Shown: one piece after another, positions 52,853-60,904 of the stretch
Numbering within the stretch: the first letter of the stretch is position 1
Layout of the letters: each line of letters begins with the position of its first letter
Origin: Stagnihabitans sp038231395
Lineage (GTDB): Bacteria > Pseudomonadota > Alphaproteobacteria > Rhodobacterales > Rhodobacteraceae
Length of the DNA stretch: 64,000 bases
Direction of reading: 5' to 3'
Assembly (NCBI GenBank): GCA_038231395.1
Contig: JBBRLL010000008.1
Span: 1 to 64,000 of the forward strand
The notes under the pieces: model-generated
The model's input: only the letters and a program-made list of their open reading frames with translations
Databases searched by the model: none
What the model was told of the DNA's origin: nothing
Translations under genes and position numbers: made by a program

Positions 52853-55042
52853 GTGGTCGAGCGGGTCTATGATGCTGGCGAGCGGATCGGGGTTCTGACC
52901 TGCGAGCCGATTGGCCGCGTGCTGGATTATCTTGCCCCCGAAGGCGGCTGCGGCGACGGCGATTTTCTGGAAGTGCCGCTTGGCCCGCGCAAGGTTTTGG
53001 GCGTGGTCTGGGGCAAGGGCGAAGGCTCGTTTGATCTGGCCAAGTTGCGGTCAGCCTTTCACCGATTGCCCGCCGAACCGATGCGGGCCGAGATGCGGAC
53101 CTTTCTGGCGCGGGCATCCGACTACACCCTGACCCCTTTGCCCGCCATGTTGCGCCTGGCAACCCGGGCCCCCGGTTTGGGACTGCCGCCTGCGATGTTG
53201 CGCGTCTATCGGCTGGCCGGTCCGGTGCCCAACCGTATGACCGAGGCTCGGCTGAAGGTGGTGGAGGCGTTGCGCGGGTTTGGTGCCGCGCCGGTCACTT
53301 TGGCGGAGTTGGCTGCGACCGCCGATGTCAGCACTTCGGTGGTCAAGGGGTTGGTCAAGCTGGGCGTGCTGGCCGAGGAGGCTGCGCCGCGCGACCTGCC
53401 CTATCCGGTTTTGGACCCGTTGCGTCCGGCGCGGCTGGCCGGAGATCAGATTGGCGCGGGGGCAGCGCTGGATTTGGCGGTGACCAAGGGCGGCTATGCG
53501 ACCACGCTTTTGAAGGGCGTCACCGGGTCGGGCAAGACTGAAGTCTATCTGGAGGCCGTCGCCGCCGCCCTGCGCCGTGGTCAGCAGGCTTTGGTTCTGT
53601 TGCCGGAAATTTCCCTGACCGGCGATTTTCTGGCCCGGGTCGAGGCGCGGTTTGGTGCCAGGCCGGGGGAGTGGCATTCCGGCATGACCGCCTCCGAACG
53701 GCGGCGCTTGTGGCGGATGGCGGGCGAGGGTGGTGTGCAGATGGTCGTCGGCGCGCGCTCTGCCCTGTTCCTGCCGTTCCGCGACCTTGGCCTGATTGTC
53801 GTCGATGAGGAGCATGACACCTCTTACAAGCAAGAGGAGGGTGTCTTGTACCACGCCCGCGATATGGCGGTGCTGCGGGCGTCGATCATCGGGTGCCCGG
53901 TGGTGCTGTCCTCCGCTACACCCAGTCTGGAAAGCTGGGCCAACGCGCAGGCCGGCAAATATACGCGCATCGACCTTGGTTCACGCTACGGCGTGGCAGA
54001 GCTGCCGCAGATGCATGCCATCGACATGCGGGACGAGAAATTGCCGGGTGACCGCTGGATCTCTGCGCCGTTGGAGCGGGCGATCATGGCGCGCGTTGAA
54101 AAGGGCGAGCAGAGCCTTTTGTTCCTCAACCGGCGCGGATTTGCTCCGGTCACGGTCTGCCGGGCCTGCGGGCATCAGATAGGCTGTGACGATTGCGACG
54201 CGAGGATGGTCGAACATCGGTTCTTGAAGCGGTTGGTCTGCCACCAATGCGGGGCGACCAAACCGGTTCCCGTGGACTGTCCGGCGTGCAAGGTGGTGGG
54301 GCGGATGGCTCCGGTCGGGCCGGGGGTTGAACGGCTGGCCGAAGAGGTCGTGGCGCGCTTTCCCAAGGCGCAGCTGGCGGTGCTGTCGTCAGACCTGTTC
54401 ACCTCGGCACGGGCCCTGAAAGAAGAGATTGCCAAGATCGCCGCCGGGGCCGCCGACATCATCATCGGCACACAGATCGTGGCCAAGGGGCACAACTTTC
54501 CCCTTCTGACCCTCGTGGGGGTGATAGATGCCGATCTTGGGTTGCAGGGGTCAGACCTGCGCGCCGCAGAGCGGACGTTTCAGTTGATCCGGCAAGTGGC
54601 GGGCCGGGCCGGGCGGGCCGAAAAGCGCGGGGTGGCTTTGGTGCAAACCTATCAGCCGGACCATCCGGTGATCACAGCCATCCTTGGCGGCGACGAGGAA
54701 GCCTTCTGGGCCGCAGAAGCTGCAGAGCGGAAGGCCGCAGGCGTGCCGCCCTATGGCAGAATGGCAGGAATTATCCTGTCTTCGCCCGATGTGGGGCAGG
54801 TCTTTGACTTTGGTGCCGAACTGGCGCGCAGGGACGGGCCGTTGCTGCGGATCGGCGCGGTGGTCTACGGACCAGCCCCTGCACCGATTGCACGGGTGCG
54901 CGGGCGGCATCGGGTCCGATTGCTGGTCAAGGCCGAGAAATCGGCACCCTTGCAGGCGGCCTTGGCAGAATGGGTCGGACAGCTGAAACAGCCCAACAAC
55001 CTCCGTCTGGCGATTGATATTGACCCGCAAAGTTTTTACTGA
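52853..55042 (+). CDS. priA: primosomal protein N' (replication restart helicase PriA)
   Basis: This 729-residue 3'-5' helicase reloads the replisome at collapsed forks. The N-terminal DNA-binding domain leads to a helicase core with Walker A GVTGSGKTEVYLE, DEEHDTSYKQEE and the SATPSLES motif. Zinc-binding Cys pairs follow (CRACG, CDDCD, CHQCG, CPAC). GTG 52853 is chosen because AGGGGGG at 52841-52847 lies five bases upstream and this gives the normal length; GTG 52847 is an alternative. It is divergent from DUF484. A palindromic repeat lies 60 bp after its stop. Confidence 0.95.
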   Translation: MVERVYDAGERIGVLTCEPIGRVLDYLAPEGGCGDGDFLEVPLGPRKVLGVVWGKGEGSFDLAKLRSAFHRLPAEPMRAEMRTFLARASDYTLTPLPAMLRLATRAPGLGLPPAMLRVYRLAGPVPNRMTEARLKVVEALRGFGAAPVTLAELAATADVSTSVVKGLVKLGVLAEEAAPRDLPYPVLDPLRPARLAGDQIGAGAALDLAVTKGGYATTLLKGVTGSGKTEVYLEAVAAALRRGQQALVLLPEISLTGDFLARVEARFGARPGEWHSGMTASERRRLWRMAGEGGVQMVVGARSALFLPFRDLGLIVVDEEHDTSYKQEEGVLYHARDMAVLRASIIGCPVVLSSATPSLESWANAQAGKYTRIDLGSRYGVAELPQMHAIDMRDEKLPGDRWISAPLERAIMARVEKGEQSLLFLNRRGFAPVTVCRACGHQIGCDDCDARMVEHRFLKRLVCHQCGATKPVPVDCPACKVVGRMAPVGPGVERLAEEVVARFPKAQLAVLSSDLFTSARALKEEIAKIAAGAADIIIGTQIVAKGHNFPLLTLVGVIDADLGLQGSDLRAAERTFQLIRQVAGRAGRAEKRGVALVQTYQPDHPVITAILGGDEEAFWAAEAAERKAAGVPPYGRMAGIILSSPDVGQVFDFGAELARRDGPLLRIGAVVYGPAPAPIARVRGRHRVRLLVKAEKSAPLQAALAEWVGQLKQPNNLRLAIDIDPQSFY

Positions 55043-55101
55043 CCGCGCCGTTTCCGCCGGGCTTTGCACTGCCAGCCCACCTGACCGCCGCACAATCCGC
55101 T

Positions 55102-55125
55102 GGTAGGATGGGCAATCTGCCCATC
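55102..55125. repeat. dispersed palindromic intergenic repeat, copy 2
   Basis: The core GATGGGCAATCTGCCCATC (55107-55125), preceded by GGTAG, is the reverse complement of copy 1 near 3843 over 24 bases. It ends 6 bp before the 3' end of the response regulator gene and lies between convergent priA and that gene. The 8-bp stem with 3-nt loop could terminate both transcripts. Confidence 0.75.
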
Positions 55126-55130
55126 ATCCC

Positions 55131-55736
55131 TCAAATCAGTTTGCGGTCGCGGGCAATCATCGCGGCATGCGTGCGGTTCTTGGCACCCAGCTTGCGGCTC
55201 ATGGTTTTGACATGCAGCTTGACCGTCACCTCTTGCAGGTCATGGTCGCGGGCGATTTCCTTGTTGGACTTGCCCAACCCAATTCCGCGCAGCACGTCCA
55301 GCTCACGCGGCGAAAGCAACCCCTCCTCGGCCGTCACTGGCTTCGGGATCAACGACAAAGGCGCAAATATCTCGCCACCGATCATGCACCGCACCGCCGC
55401 CAGCAAAGACTTGGAGCCAAGCGTTTTTGGCACAAATCCCGCCGCCCCGGCTTCCAGCGCCTGTTCGGCCAGTTCCACCGACATCGAGCCCGAAATCAAG
55501 GCAACCGGGCAACCGCCATTGGCCGCCATGATCTTGGACAGGCCCGCCAGCCCCTCCATTCCCGGCATGTTATAATCTATCAGCGCCAGATCGAACGGCC
55601 CGTTGCTGGCAATCAGCACCAAAGCCTCTGCCACGTCAGAACCGACGAGAACTTCACCGACGCCCTCCGCTTCCAGATAGGCGGCAAGGGTGTCGCGAAC
55701 GAGATCGTGATCATCGGCTACCAGAATGCGCGCCAT
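55131..55736 (-). CDS. NarL/FixJ-type response regulator
   Basis: This 201-residue regulator has a receiver domain with phosphoacceptor D54 (LALIDYNMPG), the acidic pair DD at residues 8-9 and Lys in VPKTLG. It is followed by a LuxR-type HTH (LSPRELDVLRGIGLGKSNKEIARDHDLQEVTVKLHVKTM). It is divergent from the kinase operon across about 185 bp, so it is a likely partner of that kinase. Targets are unknown. Confidence 0.9.
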   Translation of the reverse strand: MARILVADDHDLVRDTLAAYLEAEGVGEVLVGSDVAEALVLIASNGPFDLALIDYNMPGMEGLAGLSKIMAANGGCPVALISGSMSVELAEQALEAGAAGFVPKTLGSKSLLAAVRCMIGGEIFAPLSLIPKPVTAEEGLLSPRELDVLRGIGLGKSNKEIARDHDLQEVTVKLHVKTMSRKLGAKNRTHAAMIARDRKLI

Positions 55737-55921
55737 TAAATCGACTTTCTGGGTCTAACCCGCCATAGTCCGTGCCCGGGACACGGACGTATAACCAACT
55801 GACACCGACAGTCTACGCTAAGCCTATCCGTCGGTATAGGGTGTTTTCGGTCGCCGCCAAGGCCAAGCGTTGATAACGTTTAAATGTTGCCCAAATTGGG
55901 TGCATCGTGGTTTCAAAAGAT

Positions 55922-56440
55922 ATGGTTCGCAGTCTTTTCTCTGCCGTCATTGCCCTGTTTCTGGTGGTGGTTCCGGCACATTCCGAACAACCCGTCGCAA
56001 AGCTTCCCGACCTGAGCGGACCGGTAATCCTGACTGTCACCGGTTTGGACCCTGTGGCCTACCCCGGCGGGAAAGCGCTGTTTGATCTGGCGATGCTGCA
56101 AGCCATGGGTCAGGTCAGGGTCTCGACAGGCTCGATCTGGACCGACGGGACGCATGACTACACGGGCGTCGCTTTGTCCGCACTGGTCAAGTATCTGAAC
56201 ATCGGCGCGGGTACTCTGACCCTCCACGCCCTCAATGATTACAAGGCGGATATCCCCACCGCCGAGTTGGAAGACAACGCCCCGATTCTCGCCTATGACG
56301 CTGATGGTGCCCCGATGCCGGTCCGCGACAAAGGGCCGATCTGGGTGCTGTATCCCTTCGATGGCGATATCAAGTACCGAACCGACACGGTTTTCTCCCG
56401 CAGCGTGTGGCAACTCGACCGGATCGACGTGCTGCGCTAG
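55922..56440 (+). CDS. periplasmic protein with a molybdopterin-oxidoreductase-like fold, no Cys
   Basis: This 172-residue protein has a signal peptide ending VVPAHSEQP. The mature part (LSGPVILTVTGLDP, WTDGTHDYTGVALSALVKYL, ILAYDADGAPMPVRDKGPIWVLYPFD) resembles the sulfite-oxidase/YedY-type molybdopterin-binding domain. It contains no Cys, so the usual Mo ligand is missing and it is unlikely to be a Mo enzyme. ATG 55922 is preferred, with GTG 55907 as an alternative. It is 27 bp upstream of the hybrid kinase and probably supplies its periplasmic sensing partner. Confidence 0.68.
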   Translation: MVRSLFSAVIALFLVVVPAHSEQPVAKLPDLSGPVILTVTGLDPVAYPGGKALFDLAMLQAMGQVRVSTGSIWTDGTHDYTGVALSALVKYLNIGAGTLTLHALNDYKADIPTAELEDNAPILAYDADGAPMPVRDKGPIWVLYPFDGDIKYRTDTVFSRSVWQLDRIDVLR

Positions 56441-56467
56441 GTTGGTGTAAACCAGCTTGCGGAGACC

Positions 56468-59029
56468 GTGTATTTGCCGACAATTGCCAGCCCTTCAGCG
56501 CCACCTGCCGACCGCCTGCGGTTTGCGTTGGTTTTTCTGGTCGTGCTGGCCAGCGCCATCGGGATTGTGGTTGAGACGCTGGACGTCACACGGCAGATCG
56601 ACGCGCAAAGCAGTTCCAATTCGGACAATCTGCAATGGGCGCTCAGCCAGACAGATGTCGAGCTGTTGAACCTGGAAATAGCGATGGATGATGCCAGACA
56701 CGACATCGCCAAGCTGGGCAAACTGCGCGTTCGCTATGATGTTTTCTTCAGTCGCGTGAAGACGCTGGAGCTTGGCAGTGTCTTCACCATTCTGCGCGGC
56801 AACGCGAAGATGTCCGCCTGTTTTGATCATCTGAAGCAGTTTCTGGCCGCCACACAACCCCTTTTCGACGGACCGGATCCTGCGCTGTGGGACGCTTTGC
56901 CGGACCTTCAGACCCAAGCCCGCGCCGTGATGCCAGAGGCCCATGAAATCGCTCTGACCGGGGTAAGTATCTTTGCGCAACGCGCTGATCTGCGGCGGGC
57001 CGATGTCAAGAATACGTTGATCCAGCTTGCCGTGCTGACGCTGGTTCTGGTGTTGGCCTTTGTTGCTTTGCTGGTCATGGTCTTGCGGCTTGACCGCGGC
57101 AACCGGCTGAAAGCGGCCCTGAACGCTGAGACTTTGGCACGGCTGGACGCGGTTATGGCAACTTCGCTGGATTCGGTGATCACGCTGGACGTCGTGGGCC
57201 GGATCGTTGATTTCAACCCGTCGGCCAGCAGCACCTTTGGCTATCCCAAAGAGCAGGCAATGGGCTGCTATCTCAGCCTGATGGTGCCGCCCGACGCGCA
57301 GGGCAAAGCGCAGCTTCCCGCGTTGAACGCCCCGGTGACCAAGGGCCACAGACGCCATCGCATTACCGCGCGGCGCCGCGATGGTGTAGATTTTCCGGCC
57401 GAAATCTCTTTGTCATCGGCGCAGGCGGGGGCACGGTCGGTGCATGTGGTGTTTTTGCGCGACCTGTCGCAGCAGGTGGCCGCCGAGCAAGCCTTGGTCA
57501 CAGCACGGGACGAGGCTTTGGCGGGCGAAAAGGCCAAAGCAGACCTTTTGGTGGTGATGAGCCATGAAATTCGCACACCGCTGAACGGTATGATCGGCAC
57601 CATTGACCTGTTGGACGGCACCGAACTTGCGCCACATCAGCGCGAATATCTGCGGATCATGGCGGCCTCCGGTCGGTTGTTGATGCACCATGTCAACGAT
57701 GTTCTGGACATCGCCCGGCTGGACAGCGGCAAGGCGAAACTGAACCTCGCCCCGCTGGACCTGTCGCACCTGGTGGGCGAGGTCATCGAAAACCAGACCC
57801 CCGCAAGTCAGGTCAACGGCAACACGCTGACCTATATTCCGCCCACTGACGGCCGCACCCGTGTGATCGGTGATGCAGCACAACTGCGTCAGGTGTTGAT
57901 GAACCTTGTCGGCAATGCGGTGAAATTCACCAAGGATGGCACGATCACCTTGCAAGTCCTCCACCGCTCCAACCGGGGGCCGACAGAAATTTTGGTGCGC
58001 GACACTGGCATTGGCATTGTGCGTGAGGATTTGGGCCGGATTTTTGAGGATTTTGTGACGCTTGACCCGTCTTACGCCCGCCATGCCTCTGGAACCGGCC
58101 TGGGCCTTGGCATCGTCCGGCGGATCGTGACGCGGATGGGCGGCAAGATCCGGGTGGAGAGCAAGGCCGGCGAGGGCAGCACCTTCCGCGTCAGTTTGCC
58201 GCTGGCGATTTTGGACAGTGGTGACCAGCCTGTGGTGCCGGAAACGCCGCAGGCCCTGACCGGCAAGCTTTCCGTGCTCGTGGTCGAAGACAACGACTTC
58301 AACCGCCTGATCGTGCGCGACATGTTGTTGAAAGAGGGTCACACGGTGACGGAGGCGACCGACGGCGAAGAAGGTATCGCCCAAGCCAACGCGCAGGCGT
58401 TTGACGCGATCCTGATGGACATTTCAATGCCCGGGATTGACGGCCTGCAAGCCGCCAACCGGATCAGAACCGGAAACGGCGCTTCTTGCAACGCCCCCAT
58501 CGTGGCGCTGACCGCCCATGCCTTGCAGGCCGAAACCGACCGGTTTCGCGCCGGTGGCATGCAAGAGGTGCTGATCAAACCGATCACCCGAGACACCCTG
58601 CGCGCCGTTCTGACCGGAGTGCGCCCGGTGTCCGCAAGCCCGCCAGTGGTGGAACTGCTGGATCGGCGCGTGCTGGCGGACCTGCGCACCAGTCTTGGGG
58701 CCGCAAAAGCGCACATTCTGGTGCTCCGTTTCCTCGGCGACACCGAGCGACGCGTTGCCGACCTGCTGGCGCACATTGACGATCCGGTTTACGAGGCTGA
58801 TCTGATGGCCGATGTGCACCGCATGGGCGGTTCTGCCGCGATGTTCGGCGCGGTGGCACTTCGCACGGAACTGAGTGCCATCGAGGCCCTGTGCAAGCAA
58901 GGCAACAAGCCCGCCGCTCGTGCGGCTATTCCCGCCCTCGCCGCTTTGTGGCAGCGCACGGCAGAGGCGTTTCGCGACGAAGGCTATCAGGAGGACGAGC
59001 CTTTGCCCCAAGCCTCCAACTTGCGGTAA
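56468..59029 (+). CDS. hybrid sensor histidine kinase with REC and HPt domains
   Basis: This 853-residue inner-membrane kinase has helix 1 at about 17-38, a periplasmic region to about 178, helix 2 at about 180-210, and a PAS-like domain at about 225-330. The HisKA domain has H366 (MSHEIRTPLNG), followed by the ATPase with NAVKF, DTGIGI and GTGLGLGI. A receiver domain has D651 (LMDISMPG) and a C-terminal HPt has H784 (DVHRMGGSAAMFG). The start is GTG 56468. It follows the periplasmic protein by 27 bp. Its 3' end overlaps the convergent sigma-54 regulator by 43 bp. All relay modules are in one chain, as in TorS- or BarA-type kinases. Confidence 0.92.
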   Translation: MYLPTIASPSAPPADRLRFALVFLVVLASAIGIVVETLDVTRQIDAQSSSNSDNLQWALSQTDVELLNLEIAMDDARHDIAKLGKLRVRYDVFFSRVKTLELGSVFTILRGNAKMSACFDHLKQFLAATQPLFDGPDPALWDALPDLQTQARAVMPEAHEIALTGVSIFAQRADLRRADVKNTLIQLAVLTLVLVLAFVALLVMVLRLDRGNRLKAALNAETLARLDAVMATSLDSVITLDVVGRIVDFNPSASSTFGYPKEQAMGCYLSLMVPPDAQGKAQLPALNAPVTKGHRRHRITARRRDGVDFPAEISLSSAQAGARSVHVVFLRDLSQQVAAEQALVTARDEALAGEKAKADLLVVMSHEIRTPLNGMIGTIDLLDGTELAPHQREYLRIMAASGRLLMHHVNDVLDIARLDSGKAKLNLAPLDLSHLVGEVIENQTPASQVNGNTLTYIPPTDGRTRVIGDAAQLRQVLMNLVGNAVKFTKDGTITLQVLHRSNRGPTEILVRDTGIGIVREDLGRIFEDFVTLDPSYARHASGTGLGLGIVRRIVTRMGGKIRVESKAGEGSTFRVSLPLAILDSGDQPVVPETPQALTGKLSVLVVEDNDFNRLIVRDMLLKEGHTVTEATDGEEGIAQANAQAFDAILMDISMPGIDGLQAANRIRTGNGASCNAPIVALTAHALQAETDRFRAGGMQEVLIKPITRDTLRAVLTGVRPVSASPPVVELLDRRVLADLRTSLGAAKAHILVLRFLGDTERRVADLLAHIDDPVYEADLMADVHRMGGSAAMFGAVALRTELSAIEALCKQGNKPAARAAIPALAALWQRTAEAFRDEGYQEDEPLPQASNLR

Positions 59030-60393
59030 AGGGTAGAAGGCGACAGGTCCAGCACACGCGCCGCTTTGGGCACAGATCCACCATAGCGGGCCAAAGTGGC
59101 GGTGACGATGATCTTTTCAACTTCGGCCAGGGGCAGTCCGACAAGGCTGTCAAGCTGCGGGTTGGTTTCGGGGGGCGCGGGGGCCAGAGCGGGGCCGAGC
59201 GGGCCCGCCGCAAGGTGCAAGACCTCTTCCGGCAGCATTTGCGGCGTGACCATGCCGCCGGGGTTCAGCACCACCACGTTTCGGATAACGTTCAGCACCT
59301 GCCGCACATTGCCGGGCCAAGGCATTTGGCGGAACAGGTCGGTCACTTCGGGCGACAGACCGTCAAAGCGGCGGCCCTCCTCTTCGGCAAAGCTCACCAG
59401 CGCTGATTCCGCAATTTCGATCACGTCATCGCCACGGTCGCGCAGCGGCGGCATGTGGATCGGCACCACGTACAGCCGGTAGTACAAGTCCTCGCGGAAC
59501 TGGCCACGACGGACTGCATCCAGAGGGTCGCGGTTGGTGGCGCAGACAATGCGGACGTTGACCTTGGTGGGCTTGGTGGCGCCAACTGGCAGCACGGTGG
59601 AGGTTTGCAGAAACCGCAGCAGTTTGGTTTGCAGGGCCGGGGCCATCTCGCAGATCTCATCCAGAAACAGCGTGCCGCCATCGGCTGCAGTGGCCGCCCC
59701 GGGCTTGTCGGAAATAGCCCCGGTGAAGCTGCCCTTCACATGGCCAAACACCTCGGATTCCAGCAGATCAATCGGGATCGCCCCGCAGTTCAGCGCGATG
59801 AACGGCCCCTTGCCGCGCGGCGAGTTGCCATGGACCGCCAGCGCACACAGCTCTTTGCCCGTGCCGCTTTCACCGGTGATGAAAACCGTCGCCATCGAGT
59901 TGGCAACCGAGTTGATCTTGGCATGGACACGGGCCATCACATCAGACGAGCCGATGAAGCCAACCGAAGACGGCCCTTTGGGGGCTGCACGACGGGTATG
60001 GCTGCGTTCAATCGCATTGCCAACCGCGGTCAGAAAGCGTGGCTCGTCGAAAGGCTTGACCAGAAACTCATGTGCGCCAGCCCGCATCGCCTCAACCGCC
60101 TTGTTGATCGTGCCGTTGGCCGTGATGATCACCACGCGGGTATTGGGGCGCACTTCCATCATTTCGGCCATCAGTTCCAGACCATCCCGGTCAGGCAGGC
60201 CAAGGTCCAACAACACCACTTCGATGGCCGATTGCCTGAAAATGGCCATCCCCTCGGTCGCAGTTCCGGCCACCCGAACCTCGTGGCCAGCCCCCGACAG
60301 GACCGACCGATAGATCAGTTGCAACGATGGCGTGTCCTCGATCAGCAGCAGAGGTGTCGGGCGGACAGCGGGTTTTGTGCGCGGCAGGGCCAT
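58987..60393 (-). CDS. sigma-54-dependent response regulator (NtrC/LuxO type)
   Basis: This 468-residue regulator has a receiver domain with D63 (VLLDLGLPD) and Lys in LVKPFD. The AAA+ domain has Walker A G174-ESGTGKE, the sigma-54 loop G221-SFTGA226 and Walker B LFLDEI. The C-terminus has a Fis-type HTH (YGGSVPKAARVLDLSPSTLYRKLEAW). The sigma-54 contact motif is GSFTGA instead of GAFTGA; the FTGA core is intact. It starts one base after the HPt gene stop and overlaps the hybrid kinase 3' end by 43 bp. Confidence 0.92.
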   Translation of the reverse strand: MALPRTKPAVRPTPLLLIEDTPSLQLIYRSVLSGAGHEVRVAGTATEGMAIFRQSAIEVVLLDLGLPDRDGLELMAEMMEVRPNTRVVIITANGTINKAVEAMRAGAHEFLVKPFDEPRFLTAVGNAIERSHTRRAAPKGPSSVGFIGSSDVMARVHAKINSVANSMATVFITGESGTGKELCALAVHGNSPRGKGPFIALNCGAIPIDLLESEVFGHVKGSFTGAISDKPGAATAADGGTLFLDEICEMAPALQTKLLRFLQTSTVLPVGATKPTKVNVRIVCATNRDPLDAVRRGQFREDLYYRLYVVPIHMPPLRDRGDDVIEIAESALVSFAEEEGRRFDGLSPEVTDLFRQMPWPGNVRQVLNVIRNVVVLNPGGMVTPQMLPEEVLHLAAGPLGPALAPAPPETNPQLDSLVGLPLAEVEKIIVTATLARYGGSVPKAARVLDLSPSTLYRKLEAWGKGSSS

Positions 60394-60394
60394 T

Positions 60395-60772
60395 CTAAAC
60401 CCTTATCCCGCGTTCATCGGCAAGCCCACGCAGCCGGGCAATCAACCCTTGCAGACGCGAAGGCACTTCCAGTGCTTCGGGCAACGCCTCGGTGCAGTTT
60501 TCATCCTTGGCGCATTTGTTCAGAGCCTGTGCCAGTTCGTAAACCCGTTGCGCGCCGATGGTGCCCGAAATGGCCAGAAGGACGTGGCTGTGTTTGTGCA
60601 TCGCAGCCCTGTCCTGCGTCAAAAGGCTGGCACTGATACCCTCTGCAAGCTGGCTGATATCCTTGATCAGACGGCGCATCAGTTCTGCGGCATCCTTGGG
60701 GCCCGCAAGCACCAGAAGCCGCGACAGGGCGGCCTCATCCAAAGCCGGTTGGCTTTTACCGTCATGATCCAT
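60395..60772 (-). CDS. small HPt-like phosphotransfer protein
   Basis: This 125-residue, mostly helical protein has a histidine-containing stretch, MHKHSHVLLAISGTIGA, where H61 or H63 could accept phosphate. The pattern departs from the usual HxLKG motif, with L-L-A-I-S-G after the His. The rest fits a four-helix HPt bundle. ATG 60772 is a plausible start; the Shine-Dalgarno sequence is weak. It is one base upstream of the sigma-54 regulator, so it is probably its dedicated phosphodonor, in the manner of LuxU and LuxO. Confidence 0.7.
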   Translation of the reverse strand: MDHDGKSQPALDEAALSRLLVLAGPKDAAELMRRLIKDISQLAEGISASLLTQDRAAMHKHSHVLLAISGTIGAQRVYELAQALNKCAKDENCTEALPEALEVPSRLQGLIARLRGLADERGIRV

Positions 60773-60820
60773 TTTGCCAGCGGTCAAGCCAAAGCCACCC
60801 TCACTCGACCGCCTCACCTT

Positions 60821-60892
60821 TTTGGCCCCTGAAAGGTTGGTCCGGGGCTGGCGGCAGCCATGCTTGCCCACGTTAACCTTTCAGGGGCCAAA
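60821..60892. repeat. 18-bp perfect inverted repeat between maeB and the HPt gene
   Basis: TTTGGCCCCTGAAAGGTT (60821-60838) is repeated inverted at 60875-60892, separated by 36 bp. It lies 13 bp after the maeB stop and 48-120 bp before the HPt start. There is no T run after the hairpin on the minus strand. It could be a terminator of maeB, an operator pair or a mobile repeat. Confidence 0.85.
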
Positions 60893-60904
60893 GTCCAGAT
60901 CACC

